In this document: positions 43,780 to 54,626 of the stretch, one piece after another
How positions within the stretch are numbered: the first letter of the stretch is position 1
Layout: every line of letters begins with the position of its first letter
Assembly: GCA_018296165.2 (NCBI GenBank)
Contig: JACKQL020000057.1
Location: 248,001 to 312,000 of the forward strand
Reading direction: 5' to 3'
Source of the DNA: Termitomyces sp. T153
Taxonomy: Eukaryota > Basidiomycota > Agaricomycetes > Agaricales > Lyophyllaceae
Length of the DNA: 64,000 nt
Position numbers and translations under genes: made by a program
Notes under the pieces: model-generated
What the model was told of the DNA's origin: nothing
Databases searched by the model: none
The model's input: only the letters and a program-made list of their open reading frames with translations

Positions 43780-46700
43780 TTACCTGGGTTCTTCATCTGA
43801 TCCGCTCTCGCTTCCGCTTTCTGCATCTTCATCCTCTCCGATCTCGTTAGGATCAGCCTCAAGTACACGCTGCTCAACACTGAAACCAGCTTCCTGTAGT
43901 CCTTTGCCAATTTGCTCAGCTTTACCCGGCGCAGTGACTGTCACTGCGACAGAAGAAGAAGGCAAGAACAAAGGAAGAACATGCTTCTGTAGAGCCGCCA
44001 AAATATCTTCTTTAGAGACTGCCTGGTACCTTTCCAAAAGATCAATTTGATGGGTCCTACTGACACCTTTGAGAGCCTGATTGCTGAACGAAACAATGGC
44101 CTATGAGAGATTATCAGTGCTTTCTATCAAGTCAACCCGTTACTGGTATTTACCGCTCTGCCCGGAGTCGAAACATTTTTAGTGACACCATAGACGATGC
44201 TGCTCTTCGCAGCATCTATGGTGGTTTGATCTAGTTCAATCTAAAAGGCACTGATGAGCTAGAGAAGCAGACAGTGCTTATAATGAGGCGTACTGAGAGG
44301 TCAACTAAACCCTTCACCACCTTTGCTGCCTCGTGGAAAGCACCAAGACTATTGGAACTCTGGATCCTTGGGTGTGAATACAATTTAGAGACTGATACGA
44401 AAGTCACAACTGACGCGATATAGAGTAAAAGTGAGAAGTCCAGCTTCCACGTCCAGAGACACATAGGCGCCGTATGCCAATCCTGATCCACGAATATAAC
44501 GCTTGAAATCATATGAGTCAGGAGATTTGTCGTGATGATGGATTTTATAAGAGGTACCCAGAGGTAGCTTTCTGTTGCGTTCAAGACTTCGAGAGCTACG
44601 CGGATTGCTGGATAGTCTGAATGGTTGAACCCTTGGATGCCTTTGGTGCCATGGATCACAAATGAGCTCTCGATGGTGGGGAGGCTCATTACAATTGCCT
44701 TGGGAATAGGTCAGAGAGGATTGGCAACAGGAAGCAAGCGACATCGAACCTTCTTCGTTGGGTTTTTACCGACTTCGCTGAGGGTGTCAGACGCAATAGG
44801 AACTGGAGAGAGCTCAATCGCCTGTAAAAAGTTTTAGAAGAGAGATCAGTTGGGATTAACCTTGTGCTTACCTGGTGGGATTTGCCAAAGTGCTTTGCCC
44901 AGGTACTTCTAGGTTTTTCGAGACCAAGAACGTTACCAGTGACCGAGAAACGAACACCAGAAGGATCCACCACTATTTTACTTGAACATCGAAATTCGAT
45001 AGAGCGCTGGTTCGACAACTTACGATGCTTGCGGATCTCCTCAAAATCACCGATTACTTCAGTCGGATTATCTTGAAGTCGTTTCGCAAGTTTTGGGACA
45101 AACTCTAGCTGTGGCAGGATTGATCCAGCAAGGGACGTAGAATCATCATTGTAGATCAATCCAGCCCATAGAGAACCAAGGACATTATCTCCGCTTCGTT
45201 TTAGTTCTGGTAGGCTCTGCTGGATTTTTGCTATGACGATTTGCAACCTATTTCATTCACTGTATTAGATATAGATTACTAACAAAGGTGGTGACATCAC
45301 CTGTCTTTGTCGAATTCAGCACCATATATCAAATCTTTCAACCAGGCAATGGCAGTTTCATAGCGAGCAGTCTCTACTTTGATGCTGACACGGAAAGTAT
45401 CTGTAAAAGAATTTGCCAATCCCAGGCCGACTTCATAGGACACCGTCTCATCATCGAGTTTGTTAATGACTTCTTCGTGAGTTAAATGCTCCCCTGATGC
45501 TCTCTTGAGGCCTAAGGAAAAGAAAGCAGACAAGTATGCAGAAATCAATCTAGAAGCATACGATTAGAACCTATACATTCTGAAGAGGCAAATGAAGTTT
45601 ACGGCCGCAAATGACTAGGGAGTTTGGCTAGGGAAAAGACTCCATGGACTGAAACAAAATCGGACTAGGACAAGTGAGTCAGAGCAATACCGAAATGAAA
45701 TACGAAGAGACGCTGACCTGTACGTGGTCGTACTGCACAAAGAAGGGCAAGGGGGATCCGTCACTGCTTATGTACTTCTCCAAGTCTGTTGATGATGATG
45801 CCAAACGTTGAGAGACCCTGCCAGCGCCGATTTCTTGGACACTTTTCACAGGTATCCATGCTATGCTCTTCACGTCTGGGACGGGGAAAGATGTCAACAT
45901 ATCAGTGGGAATAGGTTGATCATGTTCAGCTTTCGCTGCTTCTAATTCAGCTGCAGCCTTCTTTAACCCTTCTGATCCAAGTTCTTCGATTTGCCGCGAA
46001 ACTCTGTTCTTTTCGTCTTGCTCGAGCGTTTCCGCGAGTACGGCAGAAGGTTTTCCGAGGATGACGATCGGATGCGTATCGATGTAATATCTATGAGATT
46101 GTAGTCCTCAGGATAAAACGAGGCAGCTGCGAAGAATCAACGTACTTCTGAAGAAGAGATGTCCACAATTCACTCGACCAACTCCGCAAATCATCGAATT
46201 GTTTGATGTCATCCATGGAATCCTTGAGATCAGAACCATCCACCGCACCATAAAGGAAATCGGTGATAATGGACCCGGAGAATGTATCTCCTTTTGAAGA
46301 TTCAAGTTTGCTTCGAAGCTTTTGAAGATGAGTAGGATTCTTTGAATAAGAGGAACTCCAATACCTGCCGTTCCTCCCGATTGAGAACCATTGCCATTCG
46401 TTCCATATCTATTCCCTCTTTGACAATGCGTTGGAAACTATTCCTAAGCTTCACGTCGAATTTATCGAGATGTTCTGTAGGTACCGATCCAATGTAGGTA
46501 ACTAGGTCAACATGGGTGGTGCATGTATTTTCCCCAAAGTATATATATCCACTGGGGCGAGTCAGCAAGATGCTTCAAATTAAGAATCGTACTAACCAGA
46601 GAGGTTGTTCTATCTCTATGTATTCCTTATTCAAAGGGGCGGTAGCTGATGAAGTCAGGTAAGTCCCAAGGATTTCAAGTGCCTTATGGTCCTCGTCAAT

Positions 46701-48217
46701 AGGAGTGCATAAGTAGCAGTTACAAATCCTGCATACCTTTCGTTCGAGAAACGCATTCGGGGCGGGCCCAAGGAAAGACAGTGTAATTTCTCCCATGCCT
46801 TACATTCGAATGAGAAAAGAACAGGGTAGTAATTATATAATTACTCACTTTCATCTCTTTCCGGAAACTGGACGGTTTTTTTGATGGTTTCCTTGATAGT
46901 TGGGCGATTGGCGGATGGAGTTTCGACAAAGGGGCGTTTCCAGCCTGGGGGACGAGGACCCTTTCCCTGACCATGTTCGATAATACTGGGTTCCACCTGC
47001 TTCTGCACGACGTCAAGAAGAGACAGTGTGCCACTAGATAACTTCCCGGCGACGATAAGTGATAAATTATGCGGCACATAGTACGTCCCATGATATCTTC
47101 TGACTAAGAAAAACGTTGATTACATCAAGAAGTAGGTCAAAGTCGAGACATACTTTGTTCCGGAGTCAATACTCTGAGGGCTTCCATCAGTCCTCCTGTT
47201 TCGCTACGATACGCACTTTCAGGAGGATTGATCAAGCGCTGAGCACTGAAAGGATACATAAGTGTTATCGAGAAAGAAACAGAGTTTCGTGACCGACTTC
47301 AGCGCCATTAGATCTCCGGAAGTATTTTCTCTCCCTTGCATTTCACTGTAAACAACTCCGGAGTCCTGCCCCTTCCCATCTATATGATGAACCTAGACGA
47401 AACTTGAGGGCTTTTTAAGACATAGATTACAGAACGTATACCTCGGTCACGAATCTGAGAAAGGGTGTATCAGTTTCATTCAATGGAAAAACGGCTTCGA
47501 AAACACACCCAGCTTTCGTGATCGTTGGATATAATATATGATCCAGATAAATGGGTAGTAGTTGCAGGAAACCTTGTTCACCAGCTGTGGATATCGTGTA
47601 TGCAGTGTGATCGGTGTCGGTCCAAGCGTTCGTTCCGTTTGAAAAGCCACGATTTGCCAAATTGTCTAATACTCCCTTGTAAGGGTATTTTTCTGAACCC
47701 ATAAAGACCAGACTAGGATTTGATAAGCCACCGAAAGGCTGTCAGAGTAATTGAGGCGCACTGTTCCAAAGTGTGCGGACAGCCGGAGTCATCAAAGACT
47801 AATGAAAAAGTTTTCAGCGTTTTCGGGGATAGGATGAATATTAAGATAACGCGTTACTTTCTGTAGCAACGACGAAGTATCCGTTGACAATGGGAGCTTG
47901 ACAAAAGTAGTAATATAAGTGATTTGTTTCCATCGATGCGAGTCCTTTGTAAGCTTGCCTTCATAATCAAGATGAACGACACTAAGCCCTGTTGTCCGAC
48001 TTCTCCACTTAGAGACTGTAACATCCGTAAAGTCAAGCTTGACGCGTTTCACGAGATCGAAATTGCCAAAGGATTCAGGGATGGTAGCGGACATGGCAGT
48101 TGATGCGTAGTGACGTTGAAAGGGGGAGGGAAAGGCTCGATGTGAAGAGTGGAATACAGAGATAGAGCAGCGTCGTGCGAGCGTTGGGGCAAGAGAATGT
48201 CTCAACACCGATAGCAT
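43780..48217 (-). CDS. M16-family zinc metalloprotease (yeast YOL098C-like)
   Basis: Large inverted-zincin peptidase of the insulinase/pitrilysin family. The zinc motif HTLEH (HxxEH) arises by splicing at about 47710-47758: DDSGCPHTLEH joins LVFMGSEKYPYKG. Then NGTNAWTDTDHTAYTISTAG, FLQLLPIYLDHILYPTIT, a five-codon exon FVTE, HHIDGKGQDSGVVYSEMQG, YYVPHNLSLIVAG and many further exons to an acidic tail (DEDAESGSESGSDEEPR). Near the N-terminus, FGNFDLVKRVKLDFTDVTV is characteristic of the YOL098C/SPAC3H1.02c branch. The start could be 48217, giving an Arg/Ser-rich leader that may target mitochondria, or the Met at 48094 (MSATIPESFG), nearer the usual family start. About 18 introns. Substrates unknown. 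Confidence 0.9.
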
Positions 48218-48395
48218 ACGCGTAAGGCAAGGATAGTCTGATAAGTACTGAGTTGTTGTAGATTTCAATTCTTTCGCCACACGTGACACCGAAAATCATT
48301 TCCGGAGTAGTAGCCCTCCATACTTGCTTGTGGTCACTCTCAGGCTGTTCTCCTTCGCTCGCAATCGTGGCTCTGCCACACTTTCCCCCTTGAGA

Positions 48396-50153
48396 ATGGC
48401 TACCACATCCAAACGTTATCAGCTCACTCCAGAGCAAGTGGCGCTCTCAGAGGAGCGCAAGGCCAAGAAGCTGAAGAGTACCGCTCTCCAACAGAACAAC
48501 AACGCGGGAAGAATCATAGAACGATGCTGGATACCGACAGGACTTCAAAGCGGTCAGCAGGGTGACCAGCGTGTGAAAGTATTCACTTGGAATGTCTGTG
48601 CAAAGTTTCCGGATCTAATGTGGCTCTCAATCTGATGTACATAGCCCACTCCAGCTGTTGGCCCAGTGTCTAGTCCGTATGTCCTTTTCAGAAGAAACTT
48701 TCGAGACTTGAAATTTAGGGAACTATTGTAAGGCCGGGAGTTGTTTCCGACGAGCGACTGTTTGAAAGCTAATCAGAGAGAACAAATGCTCTATCGTGAA
48801 CTCTTATCTACACAGGCAGATATCCTGTGCCTCCAGGTGCTTGGTCCGTCGAGACGCGATTCACCTTTTGTTCATCCTCCCTTAGGAAGTGGACCGTCTT
48901 GAGAAGATAATCCCTGCGCTCAACAAAGCAGGATATGCACATCATTATGCCGCTGGTCCTGGTAAGAAGCATGGGTGTCTTATTGCTTTCAAAAAGCAAC
49001 TATATACAATGATTTCCGCGAAGACCATTCTCTATGACGTTGAAGAAGTGCGCAGCGATGGAGATGATGCGGCGCGTCGTGGAAAAAGTTTTGAGACCAA
49101 GAATATCGGTTCCCTGGTATCACTTCAAAGCAACACGGCAGGGAAGGCAGAGGGATTGATCGTCGCGACAACACACTTGTTCTGGCATCCGAGGTCCGTG
49201 ATTTACATTTTCAGATAAGTAACAATTATCAATCTTGAAAAAATAGATATACGTACGAAAGGGCGAGGTACGTTAATTACAAAACTCATCTCTCATATGT
49301 AGTTGGGCTGACAATGAATTATTGAGTCAGACAGGCCGGGATATTGGTTAGAGAAACAAACAACTTCAGAAAAGAACTCGACGTAGAACATTGGCCCTGT
49401 ATCATCGGTGGAGGTAAAATGAACTTGATTTGTTATCTCTCGTCTTCAGCATTCACATGTTCCGGGCAGACTTCAATTTTGCACCCGACGATATCGCTTA
49501 TTCTCTTCTTGTTGGAGACTCTATACTTTCCGAGCAAAAAGATGTTATAACTCCATCCTATGTTGTTCATATGTCTGTTGATCCTTCTGCAGTACCAGAT
49601 CCCAGGCCCGAAGCAGGGGAGGGTAACGAGGAAAGTGGAGATCCAGATAAGGTGATAACATCTGCTCGAGCTGCGACACCATCGGATGGACTTCTCTCAT
49701 TGACTGAGCTATCAAATTTCTTTGCTCGCATACCAAGGTTACGCAGCGCCTACGACGTAGGGCTAGCCAGGATCAAGAACCTTAGTGACTTGCAGACATT
49801 TGGTTCTCGAGTTAATTTGGGATCCGACAGACGGGGTCGCTATGAACCAGAATACACGAGCTATACACACTATTGGAAGACAACTCTTGGTTTGTATTTT
49901 TGAACCTGATCCAGTTCATAACCGTTAAACACTCTCCCTTCCAGATTACATCTTTGTTTTAGACCCAATCGATCGAGAGTCGAATGTAGTCGCCCTCCTC
50001 TCACCACACAGAACGAAGGACCTAGAACATGGCCTGCCACAGACAGGCGTTAGCAGCAGCGATCATGTTTCACTAGCTGCAGAATTTTGCTGGTCTAGAG
50101 ACAAGTTGACTTATAAAGTCAATCTAAGTATAGAAGCAGAGACTGAAAGCTAG
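48396..50153 (+). CDS. Endonuclease/exonuclease/phosphatase-family RNase (Ngl/Angel, CCR4-type)
   Basis: Mg-dependent 3' exonuclease of the CCR4/Ngl type, probably acting on RNA 3' ends (poly(A) or rRNA/tRNA maturation). Start at 48396: MATTSKRYQLTPEQVALSEE. Motif order: VKVFTWNV (first active-site Asn); ELLSTQADILCLQ then, after an intron, EVDRLEKIIPAL (catalytic Glu); HHYAAGPGKKHGCLIAFKK; IVATTHLFWHP (catalytic His); IIGGDFNFAPDD formed by splicing at about 49413-49470; and SSDHVSLAAEF (terminal Asp-His pair). Stop at 50151-50153. A possible upstream Met at 48324 would add a basic leader. Divergent from the M16 gene with about 180 bp between starts. Confidence 0.87.
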
Positions 50154-50265
50154 AGGATAGTAAAGTAGCAGAAAGGATTGTAATGAAATGATGATGAATC
50201 CATATCGTCCGTGCATGGTGTCAGCCCTATATATATACATCTAACTAACGTTGAAGTCCGAAGAT

Positions 50266-53200
50266 TCAGTTTCTTGTCGCTCTATCAGATCCTTGTAAGA
50301 GACTGTCAAATAACCCACCAGCCGATTTCTCGTTGCGCAGTTGGATCATATAAATAATGCCTGTGCGCTGTCCTTTGTCACTGAGCTCGATTGCCACTCC
50401 AGTCTTTCCAACTCGTTCCACACCATCAGTGAGGACTATAGTGGAAATCATGATAGACTTTTCCTTGTTGTCTGCCTCCACGACAAGTTGTTTGATATTG
50501 GTTGGGTCCTGACGGTAAAGCTTAAGCTTAGCCGAGCCCAATGACTTCCACTGTGCATGTTGTTGCTGGAGGAAAACCTTGCATTTCATCTGTGCAGAAA
50601 TTGTGGATGTTACTGGTCCCACGTGCTGTGAAGTTTCTTGGACAGGGGAGTTGGGTGGACTAGGTTCGTCGAATTCGACCATAGAGACCGAGCGGGAGGC
50701 AGACTGGAGTGAGGGCGGAAGGAGGCGCGGAAGACTACTGTATGAGCTATTCCTGGAGAAGTTGTTGAGGCTTGAGGGGTGGCCACTAGGGAAAGCTGGT
50801 ATAGGTGGTGGAGCAGCGCCTGGATTTTGTTCATAATGAGAGTACTGAGACGCAAGAGAACGGCCAGATGGGCTTTTCCGTATTCCTAAAGGAGGGCCAT
50901 TCGGAAGACCTGGCTCCGAAGGAGGGCGTGGCGGGGGGTATGGGTTCGGTGGAAGGGCTCCCGGGGGAAGTCCGTTTGACCCAGCACGGTTTGGCGGATT
51001 TGGTTGATTGGAACCTGGCTGGAAAGGTGGGGGGCCATACGAACCCGGCGGATTTTGAAGTCTGCTGGGACTAGGGCCGCGACCTCGAGTGGGACCAAAA
51101 TTAGGACCAGGACGAACAGGACCGGGGCCACCAAAACTGGTACCAGGGCTAGGACCTGGAAAAACTGAGCCGGGGCCAGGACCTGGGAAAACCGAACCAG
51201 GACCAGGGCCAGGACCTGGAAGAACTGAACCAGGGCCGGGACCAGGACCATGGAAAACTGAACCAGGGCCGGGACCAGGACCTTGGAGAACTGAACCAGG
51301 ACTGGGGCCAGGACCAGGACCTTGAAGAACTGAACCGGGACCAGGGGGGATAGAACCAGGACCACCAAAGACATGTCCTGGTCCAGGAGGAAGAGGCGGA
51401 CCAGAACCAGGCCGTGAAGGGTCCTGGTAGCCAATACTAGTAGCCCGACTCGGTGCTTGAATGGGTATAGGCCCATTACCATGTGACACTGGTTGTCCTG
51501 GCGGCGGGTTCCTCTGGAACGTAGATGGTGGAAAGGAATTGATTATTGAGGGTTCTCTCTGAGCCACCTGCCCATTACTGCCTAAAGATAATGAAAGCCC
51601 TACCATGCTATCAGTTGTGCCTCCATCGTCACGATACGGGGGCGGAGGGGCACCCGTTGGGCTGAGTTGTTGCGATGATCCATTGAATGGGCTTGGGCTG
51701 CGGCTGCTAACGGGATTTGAGGAGGGGTGAGAGGGAAAAGATGGATTGGTTGGTCCACGAAGGAGGTCATTTAGTGGGGGCACAGGAGGTGGGGGCACCT
51801 TGGAGGCGGGCGGAACTGAAGAAATCGATAAGAACAGGCATAGTAAAAATAACGGAAAAACCTACGCGACTGCGAAAATTCGATGCATTCTCTGAACTGA
51901 GTGAGCAAAGCGTTTCGAAGCTCTGTTGACTGAGTCTCAAGAAAAAGAGTCTCCTTTCTCATGATTACCAACCGTAGCGATTTGGCTGTTTGATTGTTGA
52001 TCGAAAATCTAACGAAATGAAGGGACTGGAAAACGCACGCTTTTCAGGAATTTCAAATACTCGCAACACTTTGCCTGCAAGAGGAGGATATGAGAGCCAC
52101 GAGTCGGCTCCATCTTGTCCATGAAGGCTTCTTTCCTGTGGCGTCATCCTTTCTGCTATCAAAAAGAGATCGGAAAGAAGATAGATATGACCGAAGGAAT
52201 GAACAACTTCTATCCCTGTGGCTTGTGACGTAAAGCGAATGATGACGTCCATGGAGAGACGAAGCTCCCGAGTGAAAGTGAGTGAAGGCGGTGCCATTTG
52301 CAAACGGACGATCTGTAGGAAGACAAGTCGATGAAGACGTCGTAGTTAAGTATGGGACTGACATACTTTGGGTTTCATGGTAAAGATATCGAGAGTCCGC
52401 TGCGTGGACAACCGGCGTTCGAGATCCGATAGTGGCATGGAAAGAGTTGTAGACGATGCACGACTGACTGTAGTTGTTGGTGTTTCCCGTGAGTAGCGCT
52501 CACTGTGTTGAACAACATTCACCGGAACCGGATCATTTAGAGTACACACCAACTTACCCGCCGGAGACGCTACTATCACGAGTTGAACTACTCTCGCTCC
52601 CGGGATGTGTATCTGCACTTAACCGTACATCAGAATTTTGCCTGTTCTGGTGCTCGATGACGCTCTGAGTTCTTAGGTCGATCACAACCTCTTCAACTGA
52701 TTCTCCATCAAGCAGGGGTAATGGAGTGGGCAGTTCAGTGTCTAGTTCCCCGACCCTGATAGAACTGCGACTCTCAAGGGTAGCCAGGAGTTGATCAAGG
52801 GATTCTAGTGCTCCAATGAGTAGTTTATGATCGCTCTTTCCGGGCGCGGTGCTTTTCAGAAGGCGACCATAAAGTTTCTTGTAGTATTTAAGCCTCGCTT
52901 TAGGAAGGAGGAACAAGTCATCGAGTGTCCAGGTGGGCGGGTTGATTGTGTTGGAAGCGATAGCAGAGGACGGAGGCGGATTAGAGGCAGAAAAGGTGGT
53001 CAGAATGTTGGCGAGTTTCGCGTTAGATCGGATGGGTTCCCAGACATCGAAACCGCAGCGATACTTGGAACAATAATTGGAGTATGGTCCTTGAAGGTCA
53101 TCGATCTGATCGACGATAAGAATCAAGTAGAAAGCGCGGTGAGACGACACGAACCCATCGCATGAGGAGGTCGCCGAGGGCTTTTGGGTTTGATGGACTT

Positions 53201-53619
53201 GTAGCGATCTCCTTAAGTCTCTGAAAGGCGGATGAGTAGGCGGGAAGGAAGGGAAGGAAGGGTCCGTACAGCATAAAAGGTCCTGCTGGCCTTGTAGACG
53301 CCTTCTACGGTGCGAAACATGGTGTCAAGTTGGGGAGGGGGGAGATTTGAACGTGACCAAGCGGCGGCAACTTTCTGGAGAAGAGTCAGGAGCTGGAGAG
53401 GGGAGAGAGGGAGAGACGGACGCGAATGATGCCTGTGAGGTGGTCGACATAGGACTTTTCGGAGTCGAGGAGGTCAGTGAGTGGGTTTGACTTGCGGGCG
53501 GGGGAGGACGGGGATGGGTGAGTGGGTGGGGCGTTGTCTGTGGGGGAAAAGGAGAGCGGCGGCGGGACGTGCTTTGGCGGTGGCGGCGGCGGGCTGAGCT
53601 CACCTTGCGCGTTGTCCAT
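50266..53619 (-). CDS. RhoGEF (DH-PH) with Gly/Pro repeat C-terminus
   Basis: Dbl-family guanine nucleotide exchange factor expected to activate Rho/Cdc42-type GTPases in polarity and wall signalling. Pro-rich start at 53619 (MDNAQGELSPPPPPPKHVPP), then the DH domain: LTDLLDSEKSYVDHLTGIIR, KVAAAWSRSN, LGDLLMRWIDDLQGPYSNY, CSKYRCGFDVWEPIRSN and LLPKARLKYYKKLYGRLL. A PH-like region follows (LQMAPPSLTFTRELRLSMDV, FGHIYLLSDLFLIAERM, ELRNALLTQFRECIEF). A long disordered part has GPGPGSVF-type repeats (51090-51370). A conserved C-terminal block (SLGSAKLKLYRQDPTNIKQL, ISTIVLTDGVERVGKTGVAIE) ends at 50266. About six introns. Its start is only 56 bp from the divergent gene at 53676. Confidence 0.86.
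51090..51370 (-). repeat. Coding Gly-Pro-rich minisatellite in the RhoGEF gene
   Basis: Imperfect tandem units encoding GPGPGSVF[P/H]GPG or GPGPGSVLQ, about eight copies, in-frame with the RhoGEF. Mixed unit lengths suggest slippage or unequal exchange. Long open frames on the other strand here are by-products of the repeat. Confidence 0.88.
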
Positions 53620-53675
53620 GGCTAAGAAAGAATAAACAACTAATACAAATTATTATTCGTTTCAATTCAATCATC

Positions 53676-54516
53676 ATGTCATCCGACGCTCCAAAGCCCC
53701 TCAGCTACAACATCGCCTGGGCCCAGCGCACATTCTCAGACCGCCCCACCACAGAGGCCCTTCTCGCCCCAGAGCGCGACGCTGGCAACGTCTCCTTCAA
53801 CGACTATCAAGCGGCCGCCCGCTTCTTTGCTGGCTCCCACCGCCTCTATCGCGTCTGTTGGCCCCCTTACTTTCTCGGCTCACTCTGACTCCTTGTCCAG
53901 TTCATCGGTGGCTTCCTAGCTATCCCCGTCACCTTTGTCTTCCGCAGGCCCTCTTGGTCGCCCCTCCGCACATGTTCCTTCTTCGCCGCCTCTACACTCT
54001 GCGGTTCTTTCACAGGCCACACAATGGCGATCTCCGCCCACGTCACCTTTGTTCGCTCCCTTGAAGATCCTTCAGGCTTTGCGCAGGCTCTCGAGAACAT
54101 TCGAAAAGATTCTGGCGTGTATGCACCATCCGGTCCCACTATCGTCAGGTCAGGTTCTCAATGGTCCGTTAATGCCGCCGATCCATCCCCGATAGGTTTG
54201 ATAGTCATTCCTCTGTCCTTTTCTGGCTGACATTTTTTCCAACTTGAGAAACCTCACCCACACTGCCGTCAACAGAAAGGCCTTCTATCAATCCACCAAG
54301 CAAGTGGGATCAAATTCGTGCTGTCAATGCACGTACATCAACCAATTCCTCATGGGATGCCCTTCGTCAGAGGCATGAAAGGACCCGCGTGCCTTCTGTC
54401 AATTCTGACTCGGATCCAGATGCCTTTGAACGGTCACGCACCGAAGATCGTGTCGCAGAACAGGCCAAATTCAACGAAATGTTGGAAAGAGAAAGAAACA
54501 TCAAACACGATTCTTA
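53676..54516 (+). CDS. Predicted membrane protein of unknown function
   Basis: Start at 53676: MSSDAPKPLSYNIAWAQRTF, TTEALLAPERDAGNVSFND, YQAAARFFAGSHRLYR. After an intron (about 53855-53900) come FIGGFLAIPVTFVFRR and TCSFFAASTLCGSFTGH, two short hydrophobic segments, then HVTFVRSLEDPSGFAQALENI and a hydrophilic C-terminus (RQRHERTRVPSVNSDSD ... ERERNIKHDS) after further introns; stop at 54514-54516. The pattern of an N-terminal helical motif then a hairpin of two helices looks like a small organelle-membrane protein, but I do not recognise a named family. Divergent from the RhoGEF gene with a 56-bp spacer, so the two probably share a bidirectional promoter. Confidence 0.7.
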
Positions 54517-54626
54517 ATGTCAAGCAATACATACAATACAGACCTTACATACAAAACTTTTACTACATATAATACAAACTATCCTCGAATCCAGCCTGGC
54601 CAAGAAATTATTGTACTCTATGAATG

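Noticed and set aside
50886..51482. Long minus-strand and plus-strand frames over the RhoGEF repeat (including 51089-51325)
   Set aside because: By-products of the GPGPG repeat in other frames; the RhoGEF frame is the one continuing into a conserved C-terminal block.
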